From Geodermatophilus ruber (GTDB taxonomy: Bacteria > Actinomycetota > Actinomycetes > Mycobacteriales > Geodermatophilaceae): a stretch of 64,000 nt of DNA. Below the pieces are notes generated by a model. The model was given only the letters and a program-made list of their open reading frames with translations. It was not told the origin of the DNA and ran no database searches. The stretch spans positions 372,001 through 436,000 of the forward strand of contig NZ_FOSW01000002.1 of the NCBI RefSeq assembly GCF_900114385.1, written 5' to 3'. The first letter of the stretch is position 1, and each line of letters starts with the position of its first letter. Positions 26,218-36,528 of the stretch are shown in pieces. Both the position numbers and the translations under genes were made by a program.

Positions 26218-27861
26218 ATGCCGACGTCCCCGCGCGATGAGCCGCGTGAGCCCTCCCGGCCCCCGGTCGTCCCCGGATACCACCTGGACCGGCTGCTGGG
26301 GCGGGGCGGGTCGGGGGAGGTGTGGCAGGCGGTGCCCCGCTCGGGTGGCGATCCGGTGGCGGTGAAGGTGCTCGTCGCGGGCGACCCCGAGCGCCAGGCC
26401 CGCGAGGCCGCGCTGCTCGGCGAGCTCGACCATCCCCACCTCGTGCGGCTGCTCGAGGTGGTCCACCAGCCCCGCCGCGGCGGGGAGCCGCGGGTCGCGC
26501 TGGTGCTGGAGCTGCTCCCCGGGGGCAGCCTCGCGGCCCTGCTCGCCCGTCGCGGCCGGCTGCGCCCGGGCGAGGTGGTCACCGCCATCGCGCCGGTGGC
26601 TGCCGCGCTGGCGCACGCCCACGAGCGGGGGGTCATCCACGGTGACCTCTCGCCCGGCAACATCGTCTTCACCGCCGAGGGCCGGCCGGTGCTGACCGAC
26701 CTGGGTGTGGCACGGGTGCTGGGGGAGAGCGCCGCCGGTGAGATCACCCCGGCCTACGTCGATCCCACCGTCGCCCGGGGCGGTGCCCCCGGGCCTGCGT
26801 CGGACGTGTTCGGCGTGGCGGCCGCCGCCTTCCACGCGCTGACCGGGGTCGCCCCCTGGAACGCGGCCACCCCGGCGGACACGCTCCACGTTGCCGCCGG
26901 CGGCACGCTGCCGGACCTGGCCGAGCTCGCACCGGACGCGCCGGCCGAGCTGGTCGCCGTCGTCGCCCGGGGGCTCTCGGCCGATCCGCACGAACGCGGC
27001 TCGGCGGCGGCCTTCGCCCTCGACCTGCGGCACGCCTGCCGCCCCGAGCCGGTGCGGCTGCCGGTTCCCGGAGTGCCCGACGACGAGCTGGGACGGACCG
27101 GCCGGGGCCCGCGGACCGAGCTGACCCACCGGGCACCCGGACGCCACCGCCTGGCGGCTCCGGTGGTGGAGCCGGCCGGCCGGCGCGGGCTGCGCGACCG
27201 GGGTCCCGGGGCGGGGACCCCGCTGCGACGCACCGGGGTGCTCGCGGCCGCGGTGGTGGTGCTGGCCGCGGTCGTGTGGACGGGAAGCCGGTGGGGGCAG
27301 CCGGCGGAGCCGGGCACGCGTCCGGCGGCCGGCGTGGCCGACGCGGTGCCGCCCCTCTCCGCGGAGGCGGCACCGGCGGGCCCGGCCGGGGACGGTGCCG
27401 AGGCACGGGCAGGGGGTGCCGCGGATCCGGCGGTGGTGGAGCCGTCCCGGGTGCCGGACTCGGCGGCCGGCTGGGGCGAGGTCCTCACCGAGCTGTACGA
27501 GCGGCGGGCCGCGGCGTTCGCCTCGGCGTCACCGGAGACGCTCACGGACGTCCATGCCCCGGGCAGCCCGCTCCTGGCGGCCGACCGGGGCCTCGTCGAG
27601 GCGCTGCGCGCGGCGGGGGAACGGCTCCGGGGGTTCGCTCCCACGGTCGTGCGGGTCGACAGCGCGGAGGGGCCGGACGCCGAGGGGCGCGTGACCCTGC
27701 AGATCGTCGACACGTGGGCGCCGTACGAGGTCGTGGCGAGTGCGGCGCCGGAGGGGCCGCCGTCGCGATCGGTGGAGGGGCGCGAGGCGGCGCAGGTGCG
27801 GATGACGCTCGTCGGCACCGACGCCGGCTGGCGGATCGAGGCCGCGGAACGGGTCGGGTGA
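26218..27861 (+). CDS. membrane-anchored serine/threonine protein kinase-like protein
   Basis: A 547-residue Hanks-type kinase with a Gly loop (LGRGGSGEVW, about residue 28), VAVKVL with the ATP-binding Lys (about 50), the catalytic loop HGDLSPGN (about 141) in place of HRDLKPxN, and DLG in place of DFG. The kinase domain ends near residue 270. A Pro/Arg-rich linker leads to one membrane helix (TGVLAAAVVVLAAVVWTG, about 340-357) and an extracytoplasmic domain of about 190 residues with an NTF2/lumazine-like strand pattern, not PASTA. The substitutions do not remove the catalytic Asp, so activity is possible but uncertain. Confidence 0.88.
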   Translation: MPTSPRDEPREPSRPPVVPGYHLDRLLGRGGSGEVWQAVPRSGGDPVAVKVLVAGDPERQAREAALLGELDHPHLVRLLEVVHQPRRGGEPRVALVLELLPGGSLAALLARRGRLRPGEVVTAIAPVAAALAHAHERGVIHGDLSPGNIVFTAEGRPVLTDLGVARVLGESAAGEITPAYVDPTVARGGAPGPASDVFGVAAAAFHALTGVAPWNAATPADTLHVAAGGTLPDLAELAPDAPAELVAVVARGLSADPHERGSAAAFALDLRHACRPEPVRLPVPGVPDDELGRTGRGPRTELTHRAPGRHRLAAPVVEPAGRRGLRDRGPGAGTPLRRTGVLAAAVVVLAAVVWTGSRWGQPAEPGTRPAAGVADAVPPLSAEAAPAGPAGDGAEARAGGAADPAVVEPSRVPDSAAGWGEVLTELYERRAAAFASASPETLTDVHAPGSPLLAADRGLVEALRAAGERLRGFAPTVVRVDSAEGPDAEGRVTLQIVDTWAPYEVVASAAPEGPPSRSVEGREAAQVRMTLVGTDAGWRIEAAERVG

Positions 27862-27865
27862 GGCG

Positions 27866-28771
27866 TCAGCGGCGGCCGAGGGCCGCTCGGAGCGCGGGCT
27901 CCAGGTCGGGGTGGGTCCAGGTGAACCCGGCGGCCTGCAGCTGCGCCGGTACGGCCCGCTGGCCGGCCAGCACGCCGATCGGGGCGAACTCGCCCAGCAC
28001 GGCGCGGAGCACGACCCCCGGGACCGGCAGCACGGCCGGGCGGCCCACCACGCGGCCGAGCGCCCGCGAGAACTCCGCATTGGGCACCGGGGTCGGGGCG
28101 GTCAGGTTGACCGGGCCGGCCACGGGGGCGGTCAGGAGGAAGCGGATGGCGTCGACCTCGTCGGTCAGGCTGATCCACGGCCAGTACTGCCGTCCCGAGC
28201 CCAGCCGGCCGCCGAGGCCGAGGCGGAACAGCGGCGCCATCCGGCCCAGCAGCCCACCTCGGCCGAGGACGAGTCCTGTCCGTAGCAGCGCCACCCGCAC
28301 CCCGGCCTCCACCGCGGGCGCCGTGGCCGCCTCCCACTCGGTGCACACCCGGGCCAGGAAGTCGGTGCCGGCAGGAGCCGTCTCGTCGACCACCCGGTCC
28401 CCGGTGTCGCCGTACCAGCCGACCGCCGAGCCGGAGAGCAGCACACGCCGGCGCGTGGGGTCGGCCGCGGCGGCGTCGGCCATGGCCCGGCTGATGGTCG
28501 TGGTGGCGTCCACGCGGCTGGTCAGCACCCGCTGCTTGTGCTTCTGCGTCCAGCGGCGGTCGGCGATGCCCACACCCGCGAGGTTGACCACCGCGTCGAC
28601 GTCGGCCAGCAGGGCCGGGTCGATCCGCCGGTGCTGGGGGTCCCAGCGGTGCTCGTCGGCGGTGCGCGGGGTCCGCCGGACCAGCCGTAGGACCTCGTGC
28701 CCGTCGGCGCGCAGGGCCGGCACCAGGCGGCTGCCGATGAGCCCGGACGAGCCGGTGACGGCGACCTTCAT
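27866..28771 (-). CDS. TIGR01777-family NAD(P)-dependent epimerase-like protein
   Basis: A 301-residue short-chain dehydrogenase-like protein with the Rossmann motif VAVTGSSGLIGSRLVPALRADGHEV, VVNLAGVGIADRRWTQKHKQ, SGSAVGWYGDTGD and the DUF1731-like C-terminal domain (GEFAPIGVLAGQRAVPAQLQAAGF). Members (YfcH in E. coli) bind NADPH; the substrate is unknown. GGAGAG precedes the ATG. In mycobacteria the same gene lies next to the E2 gene. It ends only 4 bp from the convergent kinase gene stop. Confidence 0.93.
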   Translation of the reverse strand: MKVAVTGSSGLIGSRLVPALRADGHEVLRLVRRTPRTADEHRWDPQHRRIDPALLADVDAVVNLAGVGIADRRWTQKHKQRVLTSRVDATTTISRAMADAAAADPTRRRVLLSGSAVGWYGDTGDRVVDETAPAGTDFLARVCTEWEAATAPAVEAGVRVALLRTGLVLGRGGLLGRMAPLFRLGLGGRLGSGRQYWPWISLTDEVDAIRFLLTAPVAGPVNLTAPTPVPNAEFSRALGRVVGRPAVLPVPGVVLRAVLGEFAPIGVLAGQRAVPAQLQAAGFTWTHPDLEPALRAALGRR

Positions 28772-28805
28772 CTCTCTCCTCCGAGCGGCCGGGTCGGCAG
28801 AAACG

Positions 28806-28839
28806 GATCGGGGCCCCGGCGGTTGCCGGGGCCCCGATC
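28806..28839 (-). terminator. terminator of the lpd-sucB operon
   Basis: A perfect 15-bp stem (28806-28820 with 28825-28839) with the loop GGTT, 9 bp past the sucB stop. Confidence 0.75.
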
Positions 28840-28847
28840 GGAGGCGG

Positions 28848-30620
28848 TCAGGCGAGGCCGAGCTCGCCCTGGAACTGTCCGGCCTCCAGCCGCTCGCGCA
28901 CGGTGGTGAGGAACCGGGCGGCGTCGGCGCCGTCGACGATGCGGTGGTCGTAGGTGAGGGCCAGGTAGACCATCGACCGAACCGCGATCACCTCGCCGAG
29001 GTTCGGGTCCTGAACCACCACCGGGCGCTTGACCACGGTGCCGGTGCCCAGGATCGCCACCTGCGGCTGGTTGATGATCGGCGTGTCGAACAGGGCGCCA
29101 CGGCTGCCGGTGTTGGTCAGCGTGAACGTGCCGCCACCGAGCTCGTCGGGGGTGACCTTGTTGGTGCGGGTCCGCTCGGCCAGGTCGGCGATCTTGCGGG
29201 CGAGCCCGCCGAGGCTGAGGTCCCCGGCGTCCTTGATGACCGGCACCAGCAGGCCGCGGTCGGTGTCCACCGCGATGCCCAGGTTCTCGGCGTCGTGGTA
29301 GGTCACCGTGCCGCCCTCGAGGTCGATCGAGGAGTTCACGGCCGGGTGGGCCTTGAGGGCCTCGACCGCCGCCTTGGCGAAGAACGGCAGGAAGGAGAGC
29401 TTGACGCCCTCGCGGGCCTCGAAGTCCCTCTTGGCCCGGTCGCGCAGCCGGGCGATCTCCGTGACGTCGGCCTCGACGACCGTGGTCAGCTGGGCGCTGA
29501 CCGCCAGCGACTCCACCATCCGGCGGGCGATGACGCTGCGCAGCCGGGACAGCTTCTCGGTGCGCCCGCGCAGCGAGGTGTCGGGCATGGCCGCGGGGGA
29601 GGGCTTCGGCGCCGTCCGACCGGCCTCGGCGGGAGCCGGGGCGGCTGGCGCTGCCGGCGCGGCGGCCGCGAGGACGTCCTGCTTGCGGATCCGCCCGCCC
29701 ACGCCGGTGCCCTGGACACTGGCCAGGTCGACCCCGTGCTCGGCGGCCAGCCGGCGGACCAGCGGGGTCACGTACGTGCCGGCGCCGTCACCGGCCTCCG
29801 CGGGCGCGGGGGTCGGGGCAGGGGCGGGAGCCTGGCGGGGCGCCGGAACGCTCTGCGGCTCGGGGGCGCTCGGGGGCGCGGTGGCCTGCGCGGCGGCCGG
29901 GGCCGGCTGCGACTCGGGCTCGGGGGCCGGCTGGGCAGGAGCGGCCTGCGGCTCGGGCGCGGCCGGGGCGCCGCCGCCGGCAGCCCCCGTGCCGATGACC
30001 GCCAGCTGGGCGCCGACATCGACGGTCTCGTCCTCGTTGACGGTGATCTCCAGCAGCGTCCCGGAGACCGGGGCCGGGATCTCGGTGTCCACCTTGTCGG
30101 TGGAGACCTCCAGCAGCGGCTCGTCGGCGGTGACCTCCTCGCCGACGGACTTCAGCCAGCGGGTGACGGTGCCCTCGGTGACGCTCTCGCCCAGGGCCGG
30201 CATGGTCACCGGGGTGCCCTCGCCCCCGCCCTGGCCACTCGGGCCGCCGGCGGGCTGCGCGGGCGCGGCGGCCGCCGGCTGGGGCGCGGGCTCGGGGGTC
30301 GGCTCGGGCTCCTCGGCGGCCTGGGGCTCCTCAGCGGCCTGGGGCTCCTCAGCGGCCGGCGCGGCCGGCGCGCTGCCGGCGCCGTCCCCGCCGATGACGG
30401 CGAGCTCGGCGCCGACCTCGACGGTCTCGTCCTCGGCGACCAGGATCTTGGTCAGGACGCCGGCAGCCGGCGAGGGGATCTCGGTGTCGACCTTGTCGGT
30501 CGATACCTCGAGGAGGGGTTCGTCGACCTCGACCTGCTCACCCTCCTGCTTGAGCCAGCGAGTGACCGTTCCCTCGGTGACACTCTCGCCCAGGGCGGGC
30601 ATGGTGACAGACGTCGGCAT
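28848..30620 (-). CDS. sucB: 2-oxoacid dehydrogenase E2 (dihydrolipoamide succinyl-/acetyltransferase)
   Basis: A 590-residue E2 with two N-terminal lipoyl domains (each with the [14 protein letters not shown] lipoylation turn, Lys about residues 43 and 178), each followed by a Pro/Ala linker, a peripheral subunit-binding domain ([20 protein letters not shown]), and the catalytic domain ending in [21 protein letters not shown] with the active His and Asp. In actinobacteria this protein (called SucB or DlaT) serves pyruvate and 2-oxoglutarate dehydrogenase. It lies 48 bp after lpd in one operon and needs LipA and LipB for lipoylation. Confidence 0.96.
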   Translation of the reverse strand: MPTSVTMPALGESVTEGTVTRWLKQEGEQVEVDEPLLEVSTDKVDTEIPSPAAGVLTKILVAEDETVEVGAELAVIGGDGAGSAPAAPAAEEPQAAEEPQAAEEPEPTPEPAPQPAAAAPAQPAGGPSGQGGGEGTPVTMPALGESVTEGTVTRWLKSVGEEVTADEPLLEVSTDKVDTEIPAPVSGTLLEITVNEDETVDVGAQLAVIGTGAAGGGAPAAPEPQAAPAQPAPEPESQPAPAAAQATAPPSAPEPQSVPAPRQAPAPAPTPAPAEAGDGAGTYVTPLVRRLAAEHGVDLASVQGTGVGGRIRKQDVLAAAAPAAPAAPAPAEAGRTAPKPSPAAMPDTSLRGRTEKLSRLRSVIARRMVESLAVSAQLTTVVEADVTEIARLRDRAKRDFEAREGVKLSFLPFFAKAAVEALKAHPAVNSSIDLEGGTVTYHDAENLGIAVDTDRGLLVPVIKDAGDLSLGGLARKIADLAERTRTNKVTPDELGGGTFTLTNTGSRGALFDTPIINQPQVAILGTGTVVKRPVVVQDPNLGEVIAVRSMVYLALTYDHRIVDGADAARFLTTVRERLEAGQFQGELGLA

Positions 30621-30668
30621 CGGGGCGGTGCTCCTTCGAAATGCTGGATAGGTGGGAGTGGTGCGGGG

Positions 30669-32048
30669 TCAGCCGTGGACGTGCAGCGGCTTGCCGGCCA
30701 GCGCGAGGTGGGCCTCGCCGAGGGCCTCGCTCTGCGTCGGGTGCGGGTGGATGAGGGCGGCCAGGTCCTCGGGCTCGGCCTCCCAGTTGTAGATGAGCTG
30801 CGCCTCGGCCACGAGCTCACCGACGCGGCTGCCCACCATGTGGACGCCGACGACGGGCCCGTCCTTGGCGCGGACGAGCTTGACCGCGCCGGAGGTCTTG
30901 AGGATCTGGCTCTTGCCGTTGCCGCCGAGGTCGTAGGTGAGCGTCTCGATCTCGCCGTGCTGGGCCCGGGCCTGCTCCTCGGTCAGGCCCACGGAGGCGA
31001 CCTCCGGATCGGAGTAGGTCACCCGCGGCACCCCGGCGTAGTCGATCGGCGCCGGGGTCAGCCCGGCCAGCCGCTCGGCGACGAGGATGCCCTCGGCGAA
31101 GCCGACGTGGGCCAGCTGCAGGGTGGGGATGAGGTCGCCGACGGCGGAGATGGTCGGCACGTTGGTGCGGCAGTACTCGTCGACCAGGACGTAGCCGCGG
31201 TCCATGGCGACCCCGGCCTCCTCGTAGCCCAGGCCCTGGCTGACCGGACCGCGGCCGACCGCGACGAGCACCAGCTCGGCCTCGAACGTCTTGCCGTTCT
31301 CCAGGGACACCGCGACGCCGTCGGCGGTCGTCTGCACCCCCGACACCCGGCTGCCGAGCGAGAACTCGATCTTCCGGCGGCGGAAGGCGCGCTCCAGCAG
31401 CTTGGAGGAGGCCTCGTCCTCCAGCGGGACGAGGTGGGGGAGCGCCTCCACGATCGTCACGTCGACGCCGAAGGACTTCCACGCACTGGCGAACTCGCAG
31501 CCGATGACGCCGCCGCCGAGGATGATCGCCGACGTCGGCACGCGGTCGAGGTTGAGCGCGTGGTCGCTGGTGATCACCTTGGTGCCGTCGACCTCGATGC
31601 CCGGCAGGCTGCGGGCGTAGGACCCGGTGGCCAGCAGGATGTGGCGGCCCTCGTAGGTCTGGCCGTTCACCTGGACGGCGGTGGGGGAGACCAGGCGGCC
31701 CTCGCCCTCCACGTAGGTGATCTTCCGGCTCTTGATGAGCCCCTGCAGGCCCTTGTGCAGCCGGGAGATCACGCCGTCCTTGTAGGCGTTTACGCCGTCC
31801 ATGTCGATCCCGGCCAGGGAGGTCTTCACGCCGAACTGCTCGCCCTCGCGGGCCAGGTCGGCGACCTCGCCGCTGTGCAGCAGGGCCTTGGTGGGGATGC
31901 ACCCGCGGTGCAGGCAGGTGCCGCCGACCTTGTCCCGCTCGATGAGGACGACGGACAGGCCCAGCTCGGCCCCGCGCAGCGCGGCGGCGTAGCCACCCGA
32001 GCCACCACCGAGGATGACCAGGTCGGCGGGGGAGGTGGGTGCGCTCAC
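30669..32048 (-). CDS. lpdA: dihydrolipoyl dehydrogenase (E3)
   Basis: A 459-residue FAD enzyme reoxidising dihydrolipoamide with NAD+. The FAD motif is LVILGGGSGGYAAALRGAELG, the redox-active disulfide is GGTCLHRGCIPTKALL, the NAD motif is AIILGGGVIGCEFASAWKSFG and the C-terminal His-Glu pair is HPHPTQSEALGEA. The GTG at 32048 has GAGGAG upstream. It is the first gene of the lpdA-sucB operon, so the E3 and E2 of the complex are co-expressed. Confidence 0.97.
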   Translation of the reverse strand: MSAPTSPADLVILGGGSGGYAAALRGAELGLSVVLIERDKVGGTCLHRGCIPTKALLHSGEVADLAREGEQFGVKTSLAGIDMDGVNAYKDGVISRLHKGLQGLIKSRKITYVEGEGRLVSPTAVQVNGQTYEGRHILLATGSYARSLPGIEVDGTKVITSDHALNLDRVPTSAIILGGGVIGCEFASAWKSFGVDVTIVEALPHLVPLEDEASSKLLERAFRRRKIEFSLGSRVSGVQTTADGVAVSLENGKTFEAELVLVAVGRGPVSQGLGYEEAGVAMDRGYVLVDEYCRTNVPTISAVGDLIPTLQLAHVGFAEGILVAERLAGLTPAPIDYAGVPRVTYSDPEVASVGLTEEQARAQHGEIETLTYDLGGNGKSQILKTSGAVKLVRAKDGPVVGVHMVGSRVGELVAEAQLIYNWEAEPEDLAALIHPHPTQSEALGEAHLALAGKPLHVHG

Positions 32049-32203
32049 AGGTGCTCCTCGATGCTTTCGGTGCAGCCCCGCGCCAGCGGCGGGGCGGAAT
32101 GTCCGCGCTCATCCTGCCACTCCGGGAACGCGGAGGCGGGAACCGCCGTTTCCTGCGCTGACGTCGCGGCGCGCGCTGGGACCGGGCAGGACAGGGGTGG
32201 GGC

Positions 32204-32551
32204 ATGGGGCTGGGCGATCGGCTGCGGCGCCGGAGGAGTGCATCGGACGGTCACCGACGCGCCACGCTCGACCGTGGCGCCGGGCGGGCGGACCTCGCTC
32301 ACCTGGAGCAGTTCGTCGCCACCCGCCGCGGCGTCGAGGGCTACGTGGAGCCGCGGACGGCGGTGACCGAGACGACGATCGTGCTGGTGGCGGCCGACGG
32401 CGAGTGGACCCGTCGCCGGATCGACGGGCCCGACACCGCGCGCCGGCTCTCCCGCGACCTGGGCGTGCCCGTCTACGACGCGCAGGTGACCGGCTATCCG
32501 CAGCGCATGCGGGACTGGTCGAAGGACCACCGTCCCCCCACCACTCGCTAG
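32204..32551 (+). CDS. conserved actinobacterial hypothetical protein
   Basis: A 115-residue protein with the conserved core FVATRRGVEGYVEPRTAVTE then TTIVLVAADGEWTRRRI and the ending VPVYDAQVTGYPQRMRDWSK, which I recognise as widespread beside pepA or the E2/E3 genes in actinobacteria. It has a basic N-terminus and no signal or membrane segment. Function is unknown. It is divergent from lpdA and convergent with pepA. Confidence 0.82.
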   Translation: MGLGDRLRRRRSASDGHRRATLDRGAGRADLAHLEQFVATRRGVEGYVEPRTAVTETTIVLVAADGEWTRRRIDGPDTARRLSRDLGVPVYDAQVTGYPQRMRDWSKDHRPPTTR

Positions 32552-32581
32552 GTGAAGGACCCCGCCCTCCTCACTGGTCGC

Positions 32582-32598
32582 AGGCTCGGGGCGAGCCT
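32582..32598. terminator. hairpin between convergent genes
   Basis: AGGCTCG and CGAGCCT with loop GGG lie between the stop of the hypothetical gene and the pepA stop. The 7-bp stem could serve both strands. Confidence 0.45.
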
Positions 32599-32633
32599 CG
32601 GGACGGGGCCCTCACGGGGGCCGCTCCGGTACG

Positions 32634-34148
32634 TCACCCAGCGGCGATGAGGTCCTCGATGGTGGCCAGCAGGGTCCGCACGGGGACGCCGGTGCCGCCC
32701 TTGGGCGTGTACCCCCACGGGGCGCCGGTGTTGTAGCTCGGGCCGGCGATGTCGATGTGCGCCCACGGCAGGCCCGCGGGCACGAACTCCGCCAGGAAGT
32801 GCGCTCCCACCAGCATGCCGCCCATGCGGTCGGCGTTGGCGTTCACGAAGTCGGCGACCGGCGAGTCCAGGCCCCGGCGCAGCTCGGGCGGCATGGGCAT
32901 CGGCCACATCGCCTCGCCGCTGCGCCGGCTTGCCGCGACCACCGCGTCGCGCAGATCGTCGCTGCCCATGACACCGGCGGTGCGGGCGCCCAGGGCGACC
33001 ATCTGCGCGCCGGTGAGGGTGGCGGTCTCCAGCAGGTAGTCCGGCGAGTCCTCCGCGGCCCGGGCCAGGGCATCGGCCAGCACGACCCGCCCCTCGGCAT
33101 CGGTGTTGGTGATCTCGGCCTTCTTGCCGTTGCGGAAGGTGATCACGTCGGCCGGCCGGTAGGCGGTGCCGCTGGGCAGGTTCTCGGCGATCGGCACGGT
33201 GGCGGTCACCTCGACCGGCAGCTCAAGCTCGGCCACGAGGCAGACCGTGGCGATCACGGCCGCGGCACCGGCCATGTCGCTCTTCATGTCCTCCATCTTC
33301 AGCGCCGGCTTGATGGACAGGCCGCCGCTGTCGAAGGTGATGCCCTTGCCGACCAGCGCGATCTTCTTGCGCGCCTTCTTGCCGGAGTAGGTCAGCCGCA
33401 GCAGCCGGGGCTTGCGGGCCGACCCGCAGCCGACGGCGAGGATGCCGCCGTACCCGCCCGCGGCCAGCCCTGCCTCGTCGAGCACCTCGACCGCCAGCCC
33501 GGCGCGCTTGCCCACGGTGGCCCCGCGTTCGGCCAGCTCGGCCGGGTAGAGGTCGTTGGGCGGGGTGTTGACCAGGTCGCGGACCAGGCTCACCGCGTCG
33601 GCCACCGCCCGCGAGCGGGCCAGCGGCGCCTTGGCCTGCCCGGCGTCGGGGACCACGACGGTGAACTCCCGCGGCGGCGTCGGCCGGTCGGCGGTCAGGT
33701 CGGACTTGTAGGCGGTGAACTCGTAGGCGCCCAGCAGGCTGCCCTCGCCGACCGCGTGCAGACGCAGGTCGTCGGGCGTCCCGCCGACGGCGGCGAGCAG
33801 CGTCACGACGGACGCCCGGCCGGACAACGCCCGACTGGCCGCTCCCGCGGCGCGGCGCACCGCCTCGGCCGAGTACCCGCCGCCCGTCTCCGGGGCGCCC
33901 AGGCCGACCACGGCCACGACCGGGAAGGGACCCTGCCCCAGGGTGGGCACCCGGGTGACCTCGTCCTCCGCGCCGCGCGCGCCGAGGTCGGCCAGCGCCG
34001 GCAGCAGGCGGCCACCCAGGAGCCGGTCCACGGCCTCCGCGCCCGGGGTGGGCAGCGGCCCGTCGGGCCCCCGGCCGACACCGACGACGACGGCGTCGGC
34101 AGAGAGCTTCTCGAGCGGGCGGTCGGTGGCGGAGATCGTCGACGGCAC
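32634..34148 (-). CDS. pepA: leucyl aminopeptidase (M17)
   Basis: A 504-residue cytosolic aminopeptidase using two metal ions. The M17 catalytic signature [17 protein letters not shown] is intact. The metal and substrate residues are in [17 protein letters not shown] and [11 protein letters not shown], and an N-terminal macro-like domain is present. The GTG at 34148 has a TAGGAT -10 6 nt upstream. It is divergent from gcvT with promoters back to back in a 111-bp spacer. Confidence 0.95.
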   Translation of the reverse strand: MPSTISATDRPLEKLSADAVVVGVGRGPDGPLPTPGAEAVDRLLGGRLLPALADLGARGAEDEVTRVPTLGQGPFPVVAVVGLGAPETGGGYSAEAVRRAAGAASRALSGRASVVTLLAAVGGTPDDLRLHAVGEGSLLGAYEFTAYKSDLTADRPTPPREFTVVVPDAGQAKAPLARSRAVADAVSLVRDLVNTPPNDLYPAELAERGATVGKRAGLAVEVLDEAGLAAGGYGGILAVGCGSARKPRLLRLTYSGKKARKKIALVGKGITFDSGGLSIKPALKMEDMKSDMAGAAAVIATVCLVAELELPVEVTATVPIAENLPSGTAYRPADVITFRNGKKAEITNTDAEGRVVLADALARAAEDSPDYLLETATLTGAQMVALGARTAGVMGSDDLRDAVVAASRRSGEAMWPMPMPPELRRGLDSPVADFVNANADRMGGMLVGAHFLAEFVPAGLPWAHIDIAGPSYNTGAPWGYTPKGGTGVPVRTLLATIEDLIAAG

Positions 34149-34154
34149 CGTTCG

Positions 34155-34160
34155 ATCCTA
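34155..34160 (-). promoter_or_regulatory. -10 element (TAGGAT) of pepA
   Basis: On the minus strand, 6 nt before the GTG at 34148. Confidence 0.55.
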
Positions 34161-34246
34161 GGCTCCGCCAGCGCTTCCGCTCGGCCAGGCCGGGGAGGAG
34201 GCCGGGGAGGAGGGCGGCGGAGGAGGCGGGGCGGGGCCGCCGTCGC

Positions 34247-34252
34247 TAGCGT
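34247..34252 (+). promoter_or_regulatory. -10 element (TAGCGT) of gcvT
   Basis: It lies 7 nt before the GTG at 34260 and defines that start inside a much longer open frame. Confidence 0.55.
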
Positions 34253-34259
34253 GCCCAGC

Positions 34260-35378
34260 GTGAGCGCGCGGACTTCGCCCCTGCACGAGCGGCACGTCGC
34301 AGCCGGCGCCAAGCTGGCCGACTTCGGCGGGTGGTCGATGCCGATCGAGTACGCCGGCGGCGGAGTGCTGGCCGAGCACGCCGCCGTCCGTGACGCGGTG
34401 GGGCTCTTCGACGTCTCACACCTGGGCACGGTCACCGTGCGCGGGCCGGGGGCGGCCGCCTTCGTCGACGCGTGCCTGACCAACGACCTCTCCCGCATCG
34501 GGCCCGGGCAGGCCCAGTACACGATGTGCTGCCTGCCCGACGGCGATCCGCGGGCCGGCGGGGTGGTCGACGACCTGATCGTCTACCTGCACGGCCCGGA
34601 CGAGGTCCTGCTCGTGCCCAACGCGGCCAACGCCGCCGAGGTGGTCGCGCGCCTGACCGAGGCCGCGCCCGCCGGGGTCGCCGTCGTCGACCGGCACGCC
34701 GAGGTCGCCGTCCTCGCCGTGCAGGGACCGAAGTCCGCGCAGGTGCTGTCGTTCCTGGGACTGCCCGGCGAGCTGCCCTACATGTCCTTCGTGACCGGCA
34801 CCGGCGGCGGGCGGACCGAGGTCACCGTCTGCCGGACCGGCTACACCGGGGAGCACGGGTACGAGCTGCTGGTGCCCGCCGACCGGGCCGGGGAGCTGTG
34901 GGACGTGCTGGTGGACGTGGGGCGTGACGAGGGGCTGCAGCTGTGCGGCCTCGGGGCGCGGGACACCCTGCGGACCGAGATGGGCTACCCGCTGCACGGG
35001 CACGAGCTCTCCGTGGACATCACCCCGAACCAGGCCCGCGCCGGGTGGGCGGTCGGCTGGCGCAAGCCCGCCTTCTGGGGGCGGTCGGCCCTGCTGGCCG
35101 AGAAGGAGACCGGTCCCGCCCGCCTGCTGTGGGGCCTGCGGGCCACCGGCCGGGGGATCCCGCGGCCGGGCATGGCGGTCCTGGGGAGTGAGGGCGCCCG
35201 CGTCGGCGCGGTCACCAGCGGCACCTTCTCGCCGACCCTGCGCACCGGGATCGCCCTCGCACTGGTCGACACGACGGCGGGAGTGGCCGAGGGCGACGAG
35301 CTGGCCGTGGACGTGCGAGGGCGGCCGCAGCCGGTGACGGTCGTGCGGCCGCCCTTCGTGCCCGCGCACGTGCGCTGA
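34260..35378 (+). CDS. gcvT: aminomethyltransferase (glycine cleavage T protein)
   Basis: A 372-residue T protein, which passes the aminomethyl carbon of the glycine cleavage system to tetrahydrofolate. Conserved segments are [38 protein letters not shown], the folate-binding [32 protein letters not shown] and [18 protein letters not shown]. The GTG at 34260 is chosen from the promoter position and the family N-terminus. No gcvH or gcvP is in the window, as in mycobacteria where gcvT also stands apart. Confidence 0.95.
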   Translation: MSARTSPLHERHVAAGAKLADFGGWSMPIEYAGGGVLAEHAAVRDAVGLFDVSHLGTVTVRGPGAAAFVDACLTNDLSRIGPGQAQYTMCCLPDGDPRAGGVVDDLIVYLHGPDEVLLVPNAANAAEVVARLTEAAPAGVAVVDRHAEVAVLAVQGPKSAQVLSFLGLPGELPYMSFVTGTGGGRTEVTVCRTGYTGEHGYELLVPADRAGELWDVLVDVGRDEGLQLCGLGARDTLRTEMGYPLHGHELSVDITPNQARAGWAVGWRKPAFWGRSALLAEKETGPARLLWGLRATGRGIPRPGMAVLGSEGARVGAVTSGTFSPTLRTGIALALVDTTAGVAEGDELAVDVRGRPQPVTVVRPPFVPAHVR

Positions 35379-35394
35379 GCGCAGCCGGCTCCGC

Positions 35395-36528
35395 TCAGGC
35401 GCGCTGGTGGGACGTCCTCGTCGGTTCCGGCGGGTCCGGCAGCGAATCGGCCATCTCCGCGTCCCGCTCGCCCATCGGCTGCGGCTGGCCGGTGGTGGTG
35501 TCCCGCGCGGTCTGGTGCTCGGCCTCGGAGTTGATCTCCGCGCCCAGCAGCACCAGGTAGCAGGTGAGGTACAGCCACAGCATCAGCACGATGACGCCGG
35601 CGATCGCCCCGTAGGTCCGGTTGTAGGACCCGAAGTTGTCGACGTAGAAGCTGAACGCGAGGCTCACCAGCGCCCACGCGATCGTGACCACGATCGAACC
35701 GAGGCTGACCCAGCTGAACCGCGGGGCGTCCCGGTCCGGCGCCACCCGGTAGATCACGGCCAGCCCACCGGCGAACACGCCCAGCAGCAGCACCCAGCGC
35801 ACCACCTGGGCGAGGATCGTGCCGACCACGCCCATGGGCAGGTCCTCGAGCACCGCCGGGACGACGGCGACGAGGGTGAACGTGACGAGCACGAAGACGA
35901 TCCCGCCTACCGTGAGGGCCAGCGAGAGCAGCTTCCGCTTGATGAAGCCGCGGGTCTCCACCTCGTCGTAGGCCAGGTTGACCGCGGTGATCAGGTAACC
36001 GACCCCGCTGGAGGCGCTCCACAGGGCACCGAGGATCGAGATGATCAGCCCGACGGTGAGCGACTGCTCGCTGTTCTGGGTGATCGAGGTCAGCTGCGTC
36101 TCGATGAGCTGCGTTGCGCTCTCGGGCAGCTGCTTGGACAGCTCCTCGACCTGCCGCGCCACCGTCTCGGGGGACGCCACCAGGCCGTAGATCGAGATCG
36201 TCGCGATCAGCGCCGGGAAGATCGCCAGGAAGCCGAAGAAGGCGACCCCGGCCGCGATGATCGGCATGTTGTCGGCCTTGTGCTCGGCCCACGCCCGCTT
36301 GACGATCTGCACCCAGCCGCGCAGCGGGATCTGGGTCGGCTTGTCGGCGTGGAGGCCGGGCAGCTGCTGCTCGCTCGGTGCGCCGGCGGGAGGTTTCGCC
36401 GCGTCGGGGTGCGGGCCGCGCTCGGCGGCCGCTCGCGCGGCTGCCCGGCGCGCGGCCTTCTCCTCGACCCGCTCCCGGATGCGGTCGACCGCGCTCTCAC
36501 GAGGCCGGGGACCGGACACGTCAGTCAC
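35395..36528 (-). CDS. YihY/BrkB family membrane protein
   Basis: A 377-residue protein with an Arg/Ala-rich N-terminus and six membrane helices of the YihY/BrkB type: NMPIIAAGVAFFGFLAIFPA, SLTVGLIISILGALWSASSG, LALTVGGIVFVLVTFTLVAV and SYNRTYGAIAGVIVLMLWLY. It is the last gene of a four-gene operon of envelope proteins. The GTG at 36528 overlaps the DUF4235 stop by 8 nt; an ATG at 36573 would extend it by 15 residues. The molecular function of the family is unsettled. Confidence 0.92.
   Translation of the reverse strand: MTDVSGPRPRESAVDRIRERVEEKAARRAAARAAAERGPHPDAAKPPAGAPSEQQLPGLHADKPTQIPLRGWVQIVKRAWAEHKADNMPIIAAGVAFFGFLAIFPALIATISIYGLVASPETVARQVEELSKQLPESATQLIETQLTSITQNSEQSLTVGLIISILGALWSASSGVGYLITAVNLAYDEVETRGFIKRKLLSLALTVGGIVFVLVTFTLVAVVPAVLEDLPMGVVGTILAQVVRWVLLLGVFAGGLAVIYRVAPDRDAPRFSWVSLGSIVVTIAWALVSLAFSFYVDNFGSYNRTYGAIAGVIVLMLWLYLTCYLVLLGAEINSEAEHQTARDTTTGQPQPMGERDAEMADSLPDPPEPTRTSHQRA

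Noticed and set aside
27276-32366. A 1,696-codon open frame on the plus strand
   Set aside because: It runs antisense to the TIGR01777, sucB and lpdA genes and has the Gly/Arg/Ala-rich composition of a GC-rich shadow frame.
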